A stretch of DNA of 64,000 nt from Leptodontidium sp. MPI-SDFR-AT-0119 (Eukaryota; Ascomycota; Leotiomycetes; Helotiales; Leptodontidiaceae): assembly GCA_020726505.1 (NCBI GenBank), contig JAHLEZ010000015.1:992001-1056000 (forward strand). Reading direction: 5' to 3'. The stretch's first letter is position 1. Each line of letters begins with the position of its first letter. Positions 48,689 through 59,417 of the stretch are shown piece by piece. Position numbers and translations under genes: made by a program. The notes below the pieces were generated by a model. It made no database searches, had not been told where the DNA came from, and saw only the letters and a program-made list of their open reading frames with translations.

Positions 48689-50531
48689 TGGGCTCGATTG
48701 CCGGTGCTCGCGCAGCAGCTAAGTAGCTAAGGTTGAGTGAGGGATCCGGGGTTGGAGGCGGCTTCGATTGGGCTGGCGGAGCGGTTCGTTGAGAGTGCGC
48801 TGGGTGTGGGATGTGATGGTGATGCGATGCGATAGAAAGATGGGATGGGATGGGATGGAGAGGTTGACGACGAGCTGATATGAAGATTAGATGTCAAGTC
48901 ACGGCTGCGACTTCGACACTTTCCAGGTCTCAAGCTTCTCGGACGGAGCTGGTTCGCGTTGGGAAAGAAAGTGGCTTCTGAAGTTCCAGGGGTGCCAGTC
49001 ACGACCTGACCCTTCTTGGGGGGAGATGCAGGTGGCAGGGCAGGGCAGGGGCAGGCACAGGGCAGGAGCAGAGCACAGCACAGCAAGACGAGAGGAATGG
49101 AACTTCAGGAACGAAAGCATATCAAATGTGCTCAACATAACTCAGCATAATCAAAGCACAGCAAGTAAAGTTGAAGGAAAGTAACGAGTCAGTCAATATC
49201 CGGACGACTATTTACTGCAGGCTGCCTTCAACACGGCTGGCTGGCTGGCTAGCTGCTTGCCTGTCCTTCGTCCCGACGCGTTCGTGGTGCCTTCGACGGC
49301 GTCCAACAGCGTCGACGGGTGGCTGGACTGAAGAACTACTTACTGTACTAACTACCCAAGAAGGCGGATCTCTGCTGGAGTAGGCGTAGGCTTGAAGGAG
49401 TGGAGTGGGATCGTGGCAGAGTGCAATCTATTTATTCTGTTTGCTGACACGAGGACTAGAAGAGAGATGTGACCCAATAGAGCCTGAAGGATGGATGTAT
49501 GAGTAGGTGTTTGTTGTCACTTCACTTACTAGGTATTTAACGTGTTTGCAACAATGGAAGCAAATCGGGCTAGATATGTTAAATCGGGAGGATTGGCAAA
49601 TTGGTATTTTGAAGGATCTCCCCCCACGCACCACAGTACGAAGGTACGAACACTCGGAAACCATTAAATCGAGCTTAACTAGTAACGTAAAATGTCTCAG
49701 ACCAGAAAGCCGGACTACACTCAACTGACTCCAACTAAAACTCTCTCTCAAAGGCAAAGCTCTCCCGAATCCGTTAGGACTTACCCTGAAGCCTTTCCTC
49801 AAATTTACACTTGGCCAACCCAATCCAACCTAATCCATGTCCTCCCCTGCAGCAAGCCAAGCTAAGACCGATGGCAACCATGGAAAGACAAACAGAAAAG
49901 AGACGACTTAAAAGGGTGGAGGAAGGATGGCCTCACGTGGATGGATATGTTCTAAGTTGTGCTGTACACCGCAAATTCCAAGGACCGACTGATTGGAACG
50001 CCCCACCTGCCAGGCCCTGGTAAATTTACATAAAATGTGATATGATGTAAGGCGATGGTGGATGTGATGAGAAAGTGAGCTAAGAGATAAAGGCAAAAGA
50101 TCGATGTGTTTCATGTTATGCACACTTGTCTATGGGGTGTGATGTCGGGTGAATGAGAAGATCCATGACTGCTAGGGCCGAGGCAGTACCTAGGTGTAGG
50201 AGATGGATATCGTGACCTTTCGAGGAACATGAATTCTCGGACTACAGCTTCTATCAAGAAAGGTGGTGGACGATGTAAGTACCAGGGCTGAACATAGCTA
50301 CCTTTAAATATAACGAGGTAATTTCTTGTGCGTTTATTCAATCAACTATTTGCGATCATGGTGTCAAAGTTTCCCGAAGGTCTTCTATTGATGATGCTCA
50401 ACGCTCGAACAAAGTACGGAGGAAAAGTAAACATATACACCGAATTGGCCATCCAAAATGCTGACCTGGTATCCAACGCCGTTCCCTCTCCAACCCGTAT
50501 ATGACAAATACATGTAGCGCCCATTTATTAT
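48689..50531. other. KAR9 promoter and exchanger 3' region
   Basis: 1.84 kb with no supported gene. Simple tracts occur at 48840-48860 (GGGAT units) and 49034-49086 (GGCAG/CAGAG/CACAG units), the latter within the presumed KAR9 promoter. Confidence 0.45.
49034..49086. repeat. GGCAG/CACAG-rich microsatellite-like tract
   Basis: Imperfect five-base units (GGCAG, then GAGCA, CACAG) in the KAR9 upstream region. Confidence 0.6.
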
Positions 50532-53500
50532 TTACTTCCTCGAGGTGTCGAACACACCACTCACTTCGACCGCTAAATTTACAACCGTACTTATGCTCCA
50601 AAGACCAATAAGACCCCATCCGATTCTTCTGCTCATTACCCATTTGTTCAATGGGACAACAATCAAGAGGCCGACGAGTGTGATTATCAATGTGACTGCA
50701 CTGATCATCAAGGTTCCGCTGACTTCAATCTCGTATGGTTTGTAGTGTATTTTCTTCCCTGGATGTTTCGCGTGTTTGTGATTTGCCCCCTTAATTGTCA
50801 TGTACATTCCACTCAAGCCGATGCCGAGGAGGATATTGAGCATAGGTCCACCAAAACAGGCCGACAGAGCCATGACAGGGTATCCAAGACGGGCAACAGT
50901 GATGTCTGCGACCAAGTCGCCTAGCGAGTTACCCACGGCGAAGATAGTCAATCCAAGAATAGCATCCGAGATCCCAAGAATCACGCCGATAGCTTTGAGC
51001 ACGCCAACGACTTCGTTTGCAATCGTAGAAATCCAAGCAATGGCAACGACAAAGCCGAGAAAACATAAGACGAAGCGGTATTTCGGAGGTTGGGTCGGCG
51101 AGGTTGTAAGTACTAGGATTATAAAAGTAATCATCGAGCCCAGAAGGGAATAAAGAACGAGTTGAGTGAGGAGGCGGGAGTTGCCCTCTACGCTGTTTGC
51201 CCAGACAATAATGACCACGAACAGAGGCGCGGTAAATATTTGGACAGACACGAGCCAACGATTCCAATCTTGGGATGAAACCGACGTTGGGCTACTCGGA
51301 GGATTCTCTACCTGTGATACGGAAGATTGCTTGGAAGGCATTGGAGCTAGGTGGGGGTGGTGATGGAGGTTCTCCGCTGACACAGCTACAGCCGCAGAGC
51401 TATGTCCGCTATAGCCTCGAAGTTGAGGTGACCGTGGTGCATGGGTGTGCGATTCCGTAGCTCGTCGATAGCGAATCCATTCTGGCTCGTTCTCTAGTGA
51501 TGGGCTATCTGGTATCAACGGGGGAACAACGCTGCTATGGCGTCTCGGTAAGGACGGAGTTCTCTCGTCAAGAGTAGCTTCTTCTGCCTCATCGTCCTGA
51601 GATTCGGCTTCTACCACTGGAAGAGTGATTGCCAAAAGGAAGATGCTTGGTGCCGATACCAGTCCAACGAATTTGTCCCACATAGTCTTCTCTCGCCAGG
51701 TGCATAGTGTTGGGAAAAGTGTAGATCCCAATATACGGGGGCTGGGAAGATACCGGTAAGGCCACCACCAGATCGGCTTCTCCTGATATTCCATGTCATG
51801 GCTGCCGTATACCGATTCGGTAGTCATTTCTGGCTCTGGTAGCAAAATGCTCGGAGCTTTTGAACTGATAGCTGACATCGGCGCAGGCGAATCGGTATAG
51901 GCGGGAAATTGAATGATTGGCGATAGTGTTCGCGTGTGGGAGCTGTCCCTCGATGAAGAACCGGGGATCTGAAGGCGAGGTCGTTGAGCAGCTCTAGATC
52001 TCGTCTTCGGGGAATCGTGTACAGAGTCTCTCTCTGCTTCATGATCTTTGAAGTAGTCAGTCCGTAGGTGTCTTGCCCCTGGGAAACCTTCTTCGGGTGG
52101 CGCAAGGGTATCACGCTTCGGGCGTTCCTGAGAAGGAGAAGGACTACGATCTCGAGACTCGTGTAAAGAGGGGGGAGGAGAGATAGAAAAGGTCGGCGAG
52201 GAAGGAGGCCGTCCATGAATAGATGGGGAGCTATGAATGGACCCTGACCCAGGGACTTCAAGATTTCGTGGAAATGTTGGTGTAGCAGCAACGACTCCAA
52301 TATACGGTACCGTTGCGACACTGAAAGCAGCAGGGTCGGTTGGCTTGGTGCTAGCTGCGTCGTTGAGGGATACAGCCCTTGTCCTGGTGGTAGGCGGTGC
52401 AAGCTTCGATGGGTCATTTCCATTTGATTCTGGCACAATATCCGAATCAGGGTTATCTGTATACCGTTCTTGCGGTGCTCCTGTGCCATCGACCTGGGCC
52501 ACGAAGCCTGTCGTAGGATCATCCGAATATCTGCGTAGATGGATTGGCCTTGCATTCGACTCTCGTGCCTTTTGCAACGACGAAAGAACTGATCTGAACT
52601 CCAAGGCACCCACTAAACTTGGGCGGATGGGAGTAATCGTATTCCTACGGCTTCCTGCTGGCCTTGTAACTCGCATGCTGCTCGCCATTTCAGCTGCTAG
52701 ATGCATCCCTTCGTCTCCATCTTCGTCACTCTCGTCGTTTACGTGAGCAGGACTTGCAGCTCGCTCCAACGCAGCGAAATCCTCGGCATCTCTATATCTG
52801 GGGGTTCTTGCTGGGGCATCTTCATCGTCATCATTTTCTTCGGAGACCTCTATCTCCTCATTCGCCATAGCTAGATACTGCCCACGGGCAGTAGCTTCAC
52901 GTTCGCGATGTCTCCTTTTCCGTCCAAGGTACCAGTGCCAAACGACGACGACAACCACGTAGAAGACGTAGAATCCCACCATAACGCAGCATTCCCATAA
53001 ATGCAATGCTCCGTCGGCAAGGAATACCATACTGAAGCTTGCAGCAACGATGAAAAATCCAACGTCTCTAACGAAAGACTTCTTTCCAACCTTAAACTCC
53101 CGCACCAATGCCATGGACCCTGCGACAACCGCAGTAATGAATCCAGCAGCACCGATCAACTCTCCCACTGCCAAACTTCCACTATGCGAGCTCATTGCCG
53201 CAAAGGTAGAGAACACATCCGGGCTTCCGTTGCCAAATGCCAGAAATGTCACCCCCGCCATGCTTTCGCTCATTCCTAATATAGAGGCGATAGTGCTGAG
53301 ATTGATGCAAAAGAAGTCCGAAGCAGCGATACCAATCGTCGTAAAAAGTAAGGCGAGCCATAGTGAGAGGATTATGAAGGCAACTGGTTGTGCGTTTGGG
53401 AGTGTGCAGTAGTATAGCGATAGGTAAGAGAAGAGGCCAGCTTCTTCGTCGGGACAGTTTAACTTGATGAATTTGCATTTATCCTCCGAACCGTGAACCA

Positions 53501-53809
53501 GGCGACACTGTGAAATGCGAAAAAAATCAGTCTGGGCTTCTAACAGCGAAGGGATCCTGGGAATATAAAGGTCTGACGCACCTCTTCGTCTCTCTTCACA
53601 AGGCGGTGGGGGTCCAACTGCTCCAGAGCTCTTCTTTGCGCCAGGCCATACTGAGTGCCATGTCGGTACCTGGCAGACTGGTCTGCAACGAGACTGATGA
53701 CCGCCAACAGAGACAAACAGAGTATGGTAATGTAGAATGCGCGGAATCTAAATGTCCTGGGCGATCGCGGTGTGTGCTTCAGCACCGCCTTTGGACTTTG
53801 TTGTCGCAT
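50532..53809 (-). CDS. Na+/Ca2+ exchanger family protein (NCLX/YDL206W-like)
   Basis: Two exons (53809-53582, 53507-50532) encode 1067 residues. An N-terminal hydrophobic helix (F-Y-I-T-I-L-C-L-S-L-L-A-V) is probably a signal or anchor. A cysteine-containing lumenal stretch comes next, then the first membrane block. The alpha-1 repeat contains G-V-T-F-L-A-F-G-N-G-S-P-D and the alpha-2 repeat contains L-T-I-F-A-V-G-N-S-L-G-D. These are the paired ion-binding motifs of the Ca2+:cation antiporter superfamily. A loop of nearly 500 residues, Ser/Pro-rich and disordered, separates the halves and would be the cytosolic regulatory region. The pattern is closest to NCLX/YDL206W-type exchangers; the organelle (vacuole, ER or mitochondrion) cannot be decided from sequence. 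The start is the ATG of M-R-Q-Q-S-P. It is divergent from BRN1. Confidence 0.88.
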
Positions 53810-54625
53810 GTTCCACAAGCATTATAACCTGGGATTCATCGAGAGCGGGTGTGTTGTTGCGAAGCCGATGGGATTGTTGAAGACAGGATTGAAGTGGGAC
53901 CAAGAGGTAGAAGTAGGAGTGACGTTGGAAGTGGAAGTGGAAGTGGAAGCGGAAGTGGGAATGGACCGAGGGGGGTGAAGGGCATGAGAATCAAGCATTG
54001 TATCGTGTCAGTTCAGACAATCAGTGCCACTTCCAAGCTCATCCAAGCCCAGGTGCACGGCAAGTGGAAGTGCACCAGTGCAGCAGTGCAATGAGCGGAG
54101 GCGATGACGCTGCCCTGAACAAGGTTCCGATCTGTTCTGGTCTGGTCTCGTCGCAATGCGGAAGCTGGAGAGAGCCAGCGCTAAGATATGGAGATAAGGG
54201 ACATCGGGATCGGGATACAGTGCAAGCAGTGGAGTGGCCAACCAAGAAGAAAGAATATCAAATACTAAGTAGAGACTTGTCTGTCCCCAGAAGGCCTTGA
54301 TTTCTATAGCATGCAGAGAAAGCACAATATAATAAAATCAATCTATTAAATCGGGACATGTCATATATTATCATGCACTTTTAATGAGTGCATTTATGGT
54401 CACTTCAAGGTGAGGGCGTTGATGTATCATGGCTGGCTGGCTGCCCTGGACAAAGAGAAGGCAAGTTTAGCGTGGGGAGTCAGTACGGCAGCCGCGATTC
54501 TCAGCCACGCTGCGGTTGCTGGGTGTGTGTAAACACGGCGCGCTCTCCGCAAAGTAAACATCGCGATTTCAAGATCCTCCATTTCTTTCTGGACAACGAC
54601 AACACCGCACCAAGACGGACGCACC
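53810..54625. promoter_or_regulatory. Divergent promoter of the exchanger and BRN1
   Basis: 816 bases. It contains an imperfect GGAAGT hexamer array at 53926-53963 and otherwise no assignable site. Confidence 0.45.
53926..53963. repeat. (GGAAGT)n microsatellite
   Basis: About six imperfect GGAAGT units within the exchanger/BRN1 intergenic region. Confidence 0.7.
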
Positions 54626-57600
54626 ATGCCTCGAGTCGCGCAAAATCCCCGCGGAGCTAGTAATGGCAGAGTTGCCTCTGGCTCCATTGCTGCAGCTCCA
54701 TTTAAATCGCCCGTCAAGTACGATTCAACTTGCAGCATCTTCCAATTGTTCTAACATTGTTCAGGATTCCCCTTAACGACGATGCGCAAGAGAAGGCCAA
54801 GCGTCTGCAATCGCGGCACGCCCTTCACGACATACATATGAATCAGATCAAAGCTGCAGCCTCTCCCATGCGCAAATTGTCAAGCTTCGAACGAGCCGGC
54901 AGCTCCTCGCCTTCTTCCAACCCCAAGACACCGCGACGGACACTCGGAAAGGAGAATGACCTAGATGGAGGAGTCATGATGGTCGGTGGGACTGCTGTCA
55001 CCCCTATGAAGCGTGTACCTCTGCTTGCCAATTTCGAGGAGTGGATGAAAATGGCCACGGACAACAAGATCAATGCAGCCAACTCGTGGAACTTCGCCCT
55101 GATCGACTACTTCCACGATATGTCTCTGCTGAAGGAAGGGGATGGAGTCAACTTTCAAAAAGCGAGTTGCACCCTGGATGGGTGTGTCAAAATCTACACC
55201 AGTAGAGTTGACAGTGTGGCTACGGAGACCGGCAAACTTCTGAGTGGTTTGGCAGACAGCGGAAACAGCAAGAAGAAGAAGGGTGAAAGCGAGGAGGGGG
55301 AAGAGAGTGAGGAAGAAGTCGAGGACGAAGATGGAGTTGTCAGGAAGAAGCCAAAGAAGCGGGTGAGTGGACAACATTTCTCTGTGCTGGTTTGATTTCG
55401 ATACCCTTGGGATTGCGATTGCGATTGCGTAGCATTTGTTTTTCTGCCATTGAGGCAAAAGACACCTGAATTGAATTGAATTGCAAGCGCAATTCTATGT
55501 CAGACTTCTCCCTATGTCTCTGGATTTGCGCCGCTTCTCCATCCACTTCCACAGGCAGCTTTGCTACATTCAAGTACGACCACTTTTTCCAACACCATCT
55601 GTAGCGGAATAAGAGTTTGGCTGTCACATACGACCATAGACTGGTGAGAACTGGGCATCCCGTCCGCTCTGCCATACACAAGCACCAGATCGGCAGATTA
55701 GTAGTTGGGTGGGTGACCACCAGCGAATACCTGCTGTTGTATGTTTTTGCACTTTTTTGGCATTTTTTGGGGGCCTTTGAGCAAGTTTCTTTTGTTGTTG
55801 GTACTAGCAATTGTAAGGAGAAGTTTCTTCCTGGTCACGATGGATTGTCGCGCATCATAATATCTATATTATCCCCGAAGTTTTTTGTTTTTGTCTCTTT
55901 TTTTTGGCATGTGAAAGCGTGGATTTAGCACCTTGCCGCAAAGCATTTCGTGGGAAACAAGCCCACCGAAAGTCGACGGCAACGATGGATTCTACCACTA
56001 AACCGCAAACTCCTGCTGCCAAGCCACTTTGTTTCTGTTACTAAGCGATCCTGTCAACTCGGGGCCTGCTTTCTTCATGCTTTTATGACCGCATATAAGC
56101 CAATTGCTCCCATCCAACCAGGACTGTCCGGAATGGTGTAGTGTGAGCATTCTCTCTCCCACTCTCCTTGCCAAAACTAACATCTATCCAGGGCTAGCAT
56201 TTCTGCCTCTCATGATCTGTTATTACAGCAGTAAATTTGTTCGCAGGAGACCGGGGTTCAATTCCCCGTTCCGGAATCAACCTTTTGACTTTTTGGCTAA
56301 GTAGTCAAGCAGCGAAACAGTTCAGCTGGAGAGGTTCGCTGTATTAACGATGCTCACGAGCTCTCTACAAGTCCTATCGGGTGCTGGATGTGTCTGCTGT
56401 CTGCGACTCTTTTGCCTTCCTTTCTTTTTGCCGATTTGAGGCTTGGGTGTGAGGGTGCACCGATGCACAGTCCTTTAGTCTGGAACTTCGCAGTAGCCTG
56501 CCTTTTTTTTTTGGCCGATTTGAAGCTTTGGTATGACAAAGTGGGCGGGATGCCCAGTTTTCCTCAGTCCCACAGTCTAGATTTTCAGTGGTCTACGTAT
56601 TGCTGCGCCTCCCCACAACGCCGGAAGTTCGGAGCTTAGGGTTACATGTCATTCTTCATGCCAATATCTACCCACATAAGAGCTTTCGGGCATATCAAGC
56701 AGCTTCAAAGCTTCATCTTTGATGGTCTAACGGTCATGATTTCCGCTTGTCATCTCAGACAAGTCGCGGGAGATCGGGGTTCGACTCCCCGTCAGAGAGC
56801 TTCTCTAGAGTTCATGTCCCCGAGTATGCTCGGATGCACGTCTACCATTTTTTTATTTATTTTTCTTTCCTTCCCCCCCTGGGTCGTTCTATTTGTTCGC
56901 TATGAAATTCTTGCATTATGCCTATAATTTGACGCTGTCTGGGTTTGCAGCGCTCTGCCACTTATTTTTTTTTGGATTTTTCCGGTTTCGCTTTTCAGCG
57001 CCTTTTTGCTGATGTCTCACCTAATAACGGACAACCGAGCTATTTACTGACTCAAACAGGCCCAACGCTCTTCAGAAGCAACACTAGCAAGTTCATTTGC
57101 AGCCCTGCAATTGAAAAAGTTCGAACTTGAATTCTCTGTCGATCCATTATTCAAAAAAGCTTCTGCAGATTTCGACGAAGGAGGTGCCAAAGGCTTACTC
57201 CTCAACCATTTGGCAATCGATTCCCAAGGTCGCATTGTATTCGATAGCAGCGACGATGCCGGCGACGCATCTGGTGAAGGCCAGGGCAGACAACGAAAAG
57301 GCGATGTCATCGAGGAAGAGGAGGAAACAGAACCCGATTCTATGGTCGACACCACTGTGAAAGATCTCGAGGAAGATGAGGAGGATGTTGAAATCGATAT
57401 AGGAGCTCTTGGCGCCAAATTCTTCCCAAGCCTGGATCTTTTGGATGAACAAGACATCTGCCCATCTCTGAAGAACTTCGACTTGGGAGATCCCTCTGGT
57501 ACCATGGACATTCCTTTCTTAAAGGCACCAGAAGACTGGAGGGAGAAAGACAAGCCTGTCGAACCTGCTGTTGGTGACAAGTCGGGAATTTTCCTTGATG

Positions 57601-58995
57601 ATGACAACCCAGTCGGGTTTGATGATGATGAAGATGGACTACTCGGAAACTTTGAACTTCCTGCCGATACCGGGTTCGGTGAGGGTGGTGAGGCATGGGC
57701 TCGAGATGCTGCTATCGAAACCCGAATGCGTGTGCATGATGGAGGCTTCGACAATGACGGTATGGGAGGCGGGGATGGCGAAGATGGCGATGGAGCAGGA
57801 GCCGGTGTTTTCAATCCAGAAACTGGCGAATACGTTGTTTCTTTGGATCATGGCTCAAAAGTGCAAGGTGGCCATGATGACATCTTGAGCTACTTCGATG
57901 AGGCACTTCAGAAGAATTGGGCTGGACCAGAGCATTGGAGAATTCGAAAGATCAAAGACATCAACAAGCCAGCCTCAGCTACTAAGGCACGCAAGGAGAA
58001 GGAACTGTTCGAGATCGATTTTCTTTCTCCTCTCTCTGCGAGCTTAGCGGAATCCATCTACACACCAGCCTCCTCCAACAGCATCATTTCTCTCCCCAAG
58101 AAAGACTGGAAATCCAAAACTAGGAATCTTCTCCCGGATGACAAGCACTTCAACTCCAAGCAACTATTGCGACTCTTTTTGAAACCCAAGGCTCGCATGG
58201 GAAGTCGCAGATCTGGCCTTGGAATGAAGACTAACAACTTCGGTCAACGGAAGGAAGAAGAGGCTCCTGAGGGTGAAATGGATGAGGCCTTCTGGGCACA
58301 GAATGAAGGACCTGCTGGAGCTGATGACGCGCCTCAGGGCGATTACGATGCGAACTTCTTCCAAGATGATGGTCTACCTATGCCTGGAGGAATTGATGAT
58401 GATGACGACATCGAATTCGCTGATGCTCGAGACCACTTCTCACCTGGCGCCGAAGAGCGTGGAGAGGGTGGCATGGCCGGTATCAACAACGTCTTGAACG
58501 GCGGCATGACTCAACTTCCAGAGGGAGAGGAAGGCGCTTTCGGAACCCAACTCGTTACTCAAAGCAGAAGAATGAGGCCCGAGTATGTACAGTACGCTCG
58601 TGTTGCGAAGAAAGTCGACGTCCGAAGATTGAAGGAAGAGCTGTGGAAGGGTATGGGTATTGAAGCGCTTGACCTTGTAAGTTGCATTTATGACACTGCC
58701 GCTGAACGCCATCTAACACATACAGAACATGCCAGCCCAGACACCTGGAAGATTACCTACACCTCAACCCGAGCTAAAGAAGGGGGAAGATGGCAGTTTG
58801 AAGTTCACATCCGTGATGCAGAACTTGCAAAGCGTCTACCCAAAGCAGGCCATGAACGATATTTCAACCAGTTATTGTTTTATTTGCTTGCTGCATCTAG
58901 CCAACGAGAAGGGTTTAGTGATTGAGAAGCAAGAAGGTCTCATGGAATTAGATATTAGGAAGGATCCCACTGCAGAGATCACTGTTGGTGGATGA
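54626..58995 (+). CDS. BRN1: Condensin complex subunit 2 (kleisin, Brn1/Cnd2/CAP-H)
   Basis: Four exons (54626-54717, 54765-55362, 57060-58676, 58726-58995) encode 858 residues in a continuous frame. Conserved barren-family blocks include I-P-L-N-D-D-A-Q-E-K, N-S-W-N-F-A-L-I-D-Y-F, K-K-F-E-L-E-F-S-V-D-P-L-F-K-K, D-E-G-G-A-K-G-L-L-L-N-H-L and G-R-I-V-F-D-S-S-D-D. The C-terminal winged-helix part is D-I-S-T-S-Y-C-F-I-C-L-L-H-L-A-N-E-K-G-L. Brn1 is the kleisin that closes the Smc2-Smc4 ring and drives mitotic chromosome compaction. The join R|A-Q-R-S between exons 2 and 3 is phase 0 and matches the family. That intron (55363-57059, 1697 nt) is unusually long and carries three RNA polymerase III genes. 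Its own donor is GTGAGT, with branch TACTGAC and acceptor AACAG. Confidence 0.92.
55626..55744 (+). rRNA. 5S rRNA: 5S ribosomal RNA, inside BRN1 intron 2
   Basis: About 119 nt with typical filamentous-ascomycete 5S sequence: the 5' end ACATACGACC, CCCGTCCGCTC, TTAGTAGTTGGGTGGGTGAC and ACCACCAGCGAAT. The 3' end GTTGTATGT pairs with the 5' end to give helix I (nine pairs with one G-U). A T5 run follows directly at 55744-55748 as terminator. It lies on the same strand as BRN1, 263 bases after the splice donor. Dispersed, non-tandem 5S genes are normal in many filamentous fungi; being inside a protein gene's intron is less usual. The internal promoter region looks conserved, so I expect it to be active. 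Confidence 0.93.
55744..55748 (+). terminator. RNA polymerase III terminator of the 5S gene
   Basis: T5 run immediately after helix I closes; further T6 runs follow within 25 bases. Confidence 0.75.
56092..56099 (+). promoter_or_regulatory. TATA-like element upstream of tRNA-Glu
   Basis: CATATAAG lies 27 bases before the tRNA start. This matches the upstream TATA element that assists TFIIIB placement in some fungal tRNA genes. Its relevance here is inference, but it could matter because the internal A box is split by an insertion. Confidence 0.4.
56143..56191 (+). other. Spliceosomal-intron-like insertion in the tRNA-Glu D-loop
   Basis: 49 nt with a GTGAGC donor, pyrimidine-rich centre, CTAAC branch-like site with its A at 56180, and CAG end 11 bases later. 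These are the size and signals of the protein-gene introns in this window and unlike a tRNA-endonuclease intron. Excision rebuilds TAGT|GGCTAG exactly. Confidence 0.75.
56213..56241 (+). other. tRNA-Glu anticodon-loop intron
   Basis: 29 nt inserted after position 37 of tRNA-Glu(CUC), the normal place for introns removed by the tRNA splicing endonuclease. Confidence 0.8.
56283..56294 (+). terminator. RNA polymerase III terminator of tRNA-Glu
   Basis: T4 (56283-56286) and T5 (56290-56294) runs begin seven bases after the discriminator base. Confidence 0.7.
56716..56799 (+). tRNA. tRNA-Asp: tRNA-Asp(GUC) with a 12-nt intron
   Basis: The acceptor stem TCTTTGA pairs with TCAGAGA (one U-G), and the discriminator is G, as expected for tRNA-Asp. 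The D arm TGGTCTAACGGTCA, T arm GGTTCGACTCC and anticodon loop TTGTCA fit fungal tRNA-Asp(GUC). A 12-nt intron (56753-56764) follows base 37. It contains GACAAG, complementary to CTTGTC at the anticodon, giving the anticodon-intron pairing usual in pre-tRNAs. No T run follows at once; the first strong one is at 56848-56854. It is the third polymerase III gene in BRN1 intron 2, again on the host strand. Confidence 0.93.
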
Positions 58996-59417
58996 GTTCA
59001 TGAGGGTCTGGAGTATTTTGTATTTTAAGGGCTGTTGTCTTTGTGGCGTTGAGGGCAAACATGAATGTCATGAATGAAGCATAATGCATTGAACTATTCG
59101 CATATCTCCATAAAGTGAATATATGCACGGATTTTTACTGAGTCATTGGTGGTGTAACTATACACAGAATATCTTAACATTGAGGAAGTGTGAATCCAGG
59201 GTGTAACTTTTCATACTGGCGTCTTTCGCAGATTCCTGAACCTGCCTCCTGCCTGAGGTGGCCGGTGACATCTTGCTCCGGAACCAAGATTTTGATGAGA
59301 CGAGGCTGAATTCCTTGGCGCATTCTTCCTCGTTTGGTACCAACTTCCACCAAAGAGATACACTTCCACCTACATCACCCCAGCCAAAGGAATCACCCTT
59401 CATACAACTCACTAATC
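58996..59417. other. Intergenic between BRN1 and the THOC5-like gene
   Basis: 422 bases with nothing recognisable apart from presumed 3' UTR and promoter. Confidence 0.5.

Larger units (their letters stand above)
56127..56276 (+). tRNA. tRNA-Glu: tRNA-Glu(CUC) with an anticodon-loop intron and an extra D-loop insertion
   Basis: The acceptor stem is perfect (TCCGGAA with TTCCGGA), followed by discriminator A and T4/T5 runs. The T arm GGTTCAATTCC and its stem CCGGG/CCCCG are intact. The anticodon loop CTCTCA reads CUC and is followed by a 29-nt intron (56213-56241) at the canonical position after base 37. The gene also has a 49-nt insertion in the D-loop, 56143-56191, beginning GTGAGC and ending CCAG, with CTAAC at 56177-56181. 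Removing both leaves GTGTAGTGGCTAGCAT, the normal tRNA-Glu D-arm, and a complete cloverleaf of 72 bases. The insertion splits the A box. It may be a live gene with an unusual second intron, or a recently interrupted copy; the intact stems favour recent or sustained function. It lies inside BRN1 intron 2 on the host strand. Confidence 0.88.

Noticed and set aside
57008..57050. C/D-box snoRNA-like pattern (TGATGTC ... CTGA) at the end of the BRN1 intron
   Set aside because: Too short, no terminal stem, and the CTGA is better explained as the intron branch site TACTGAC.
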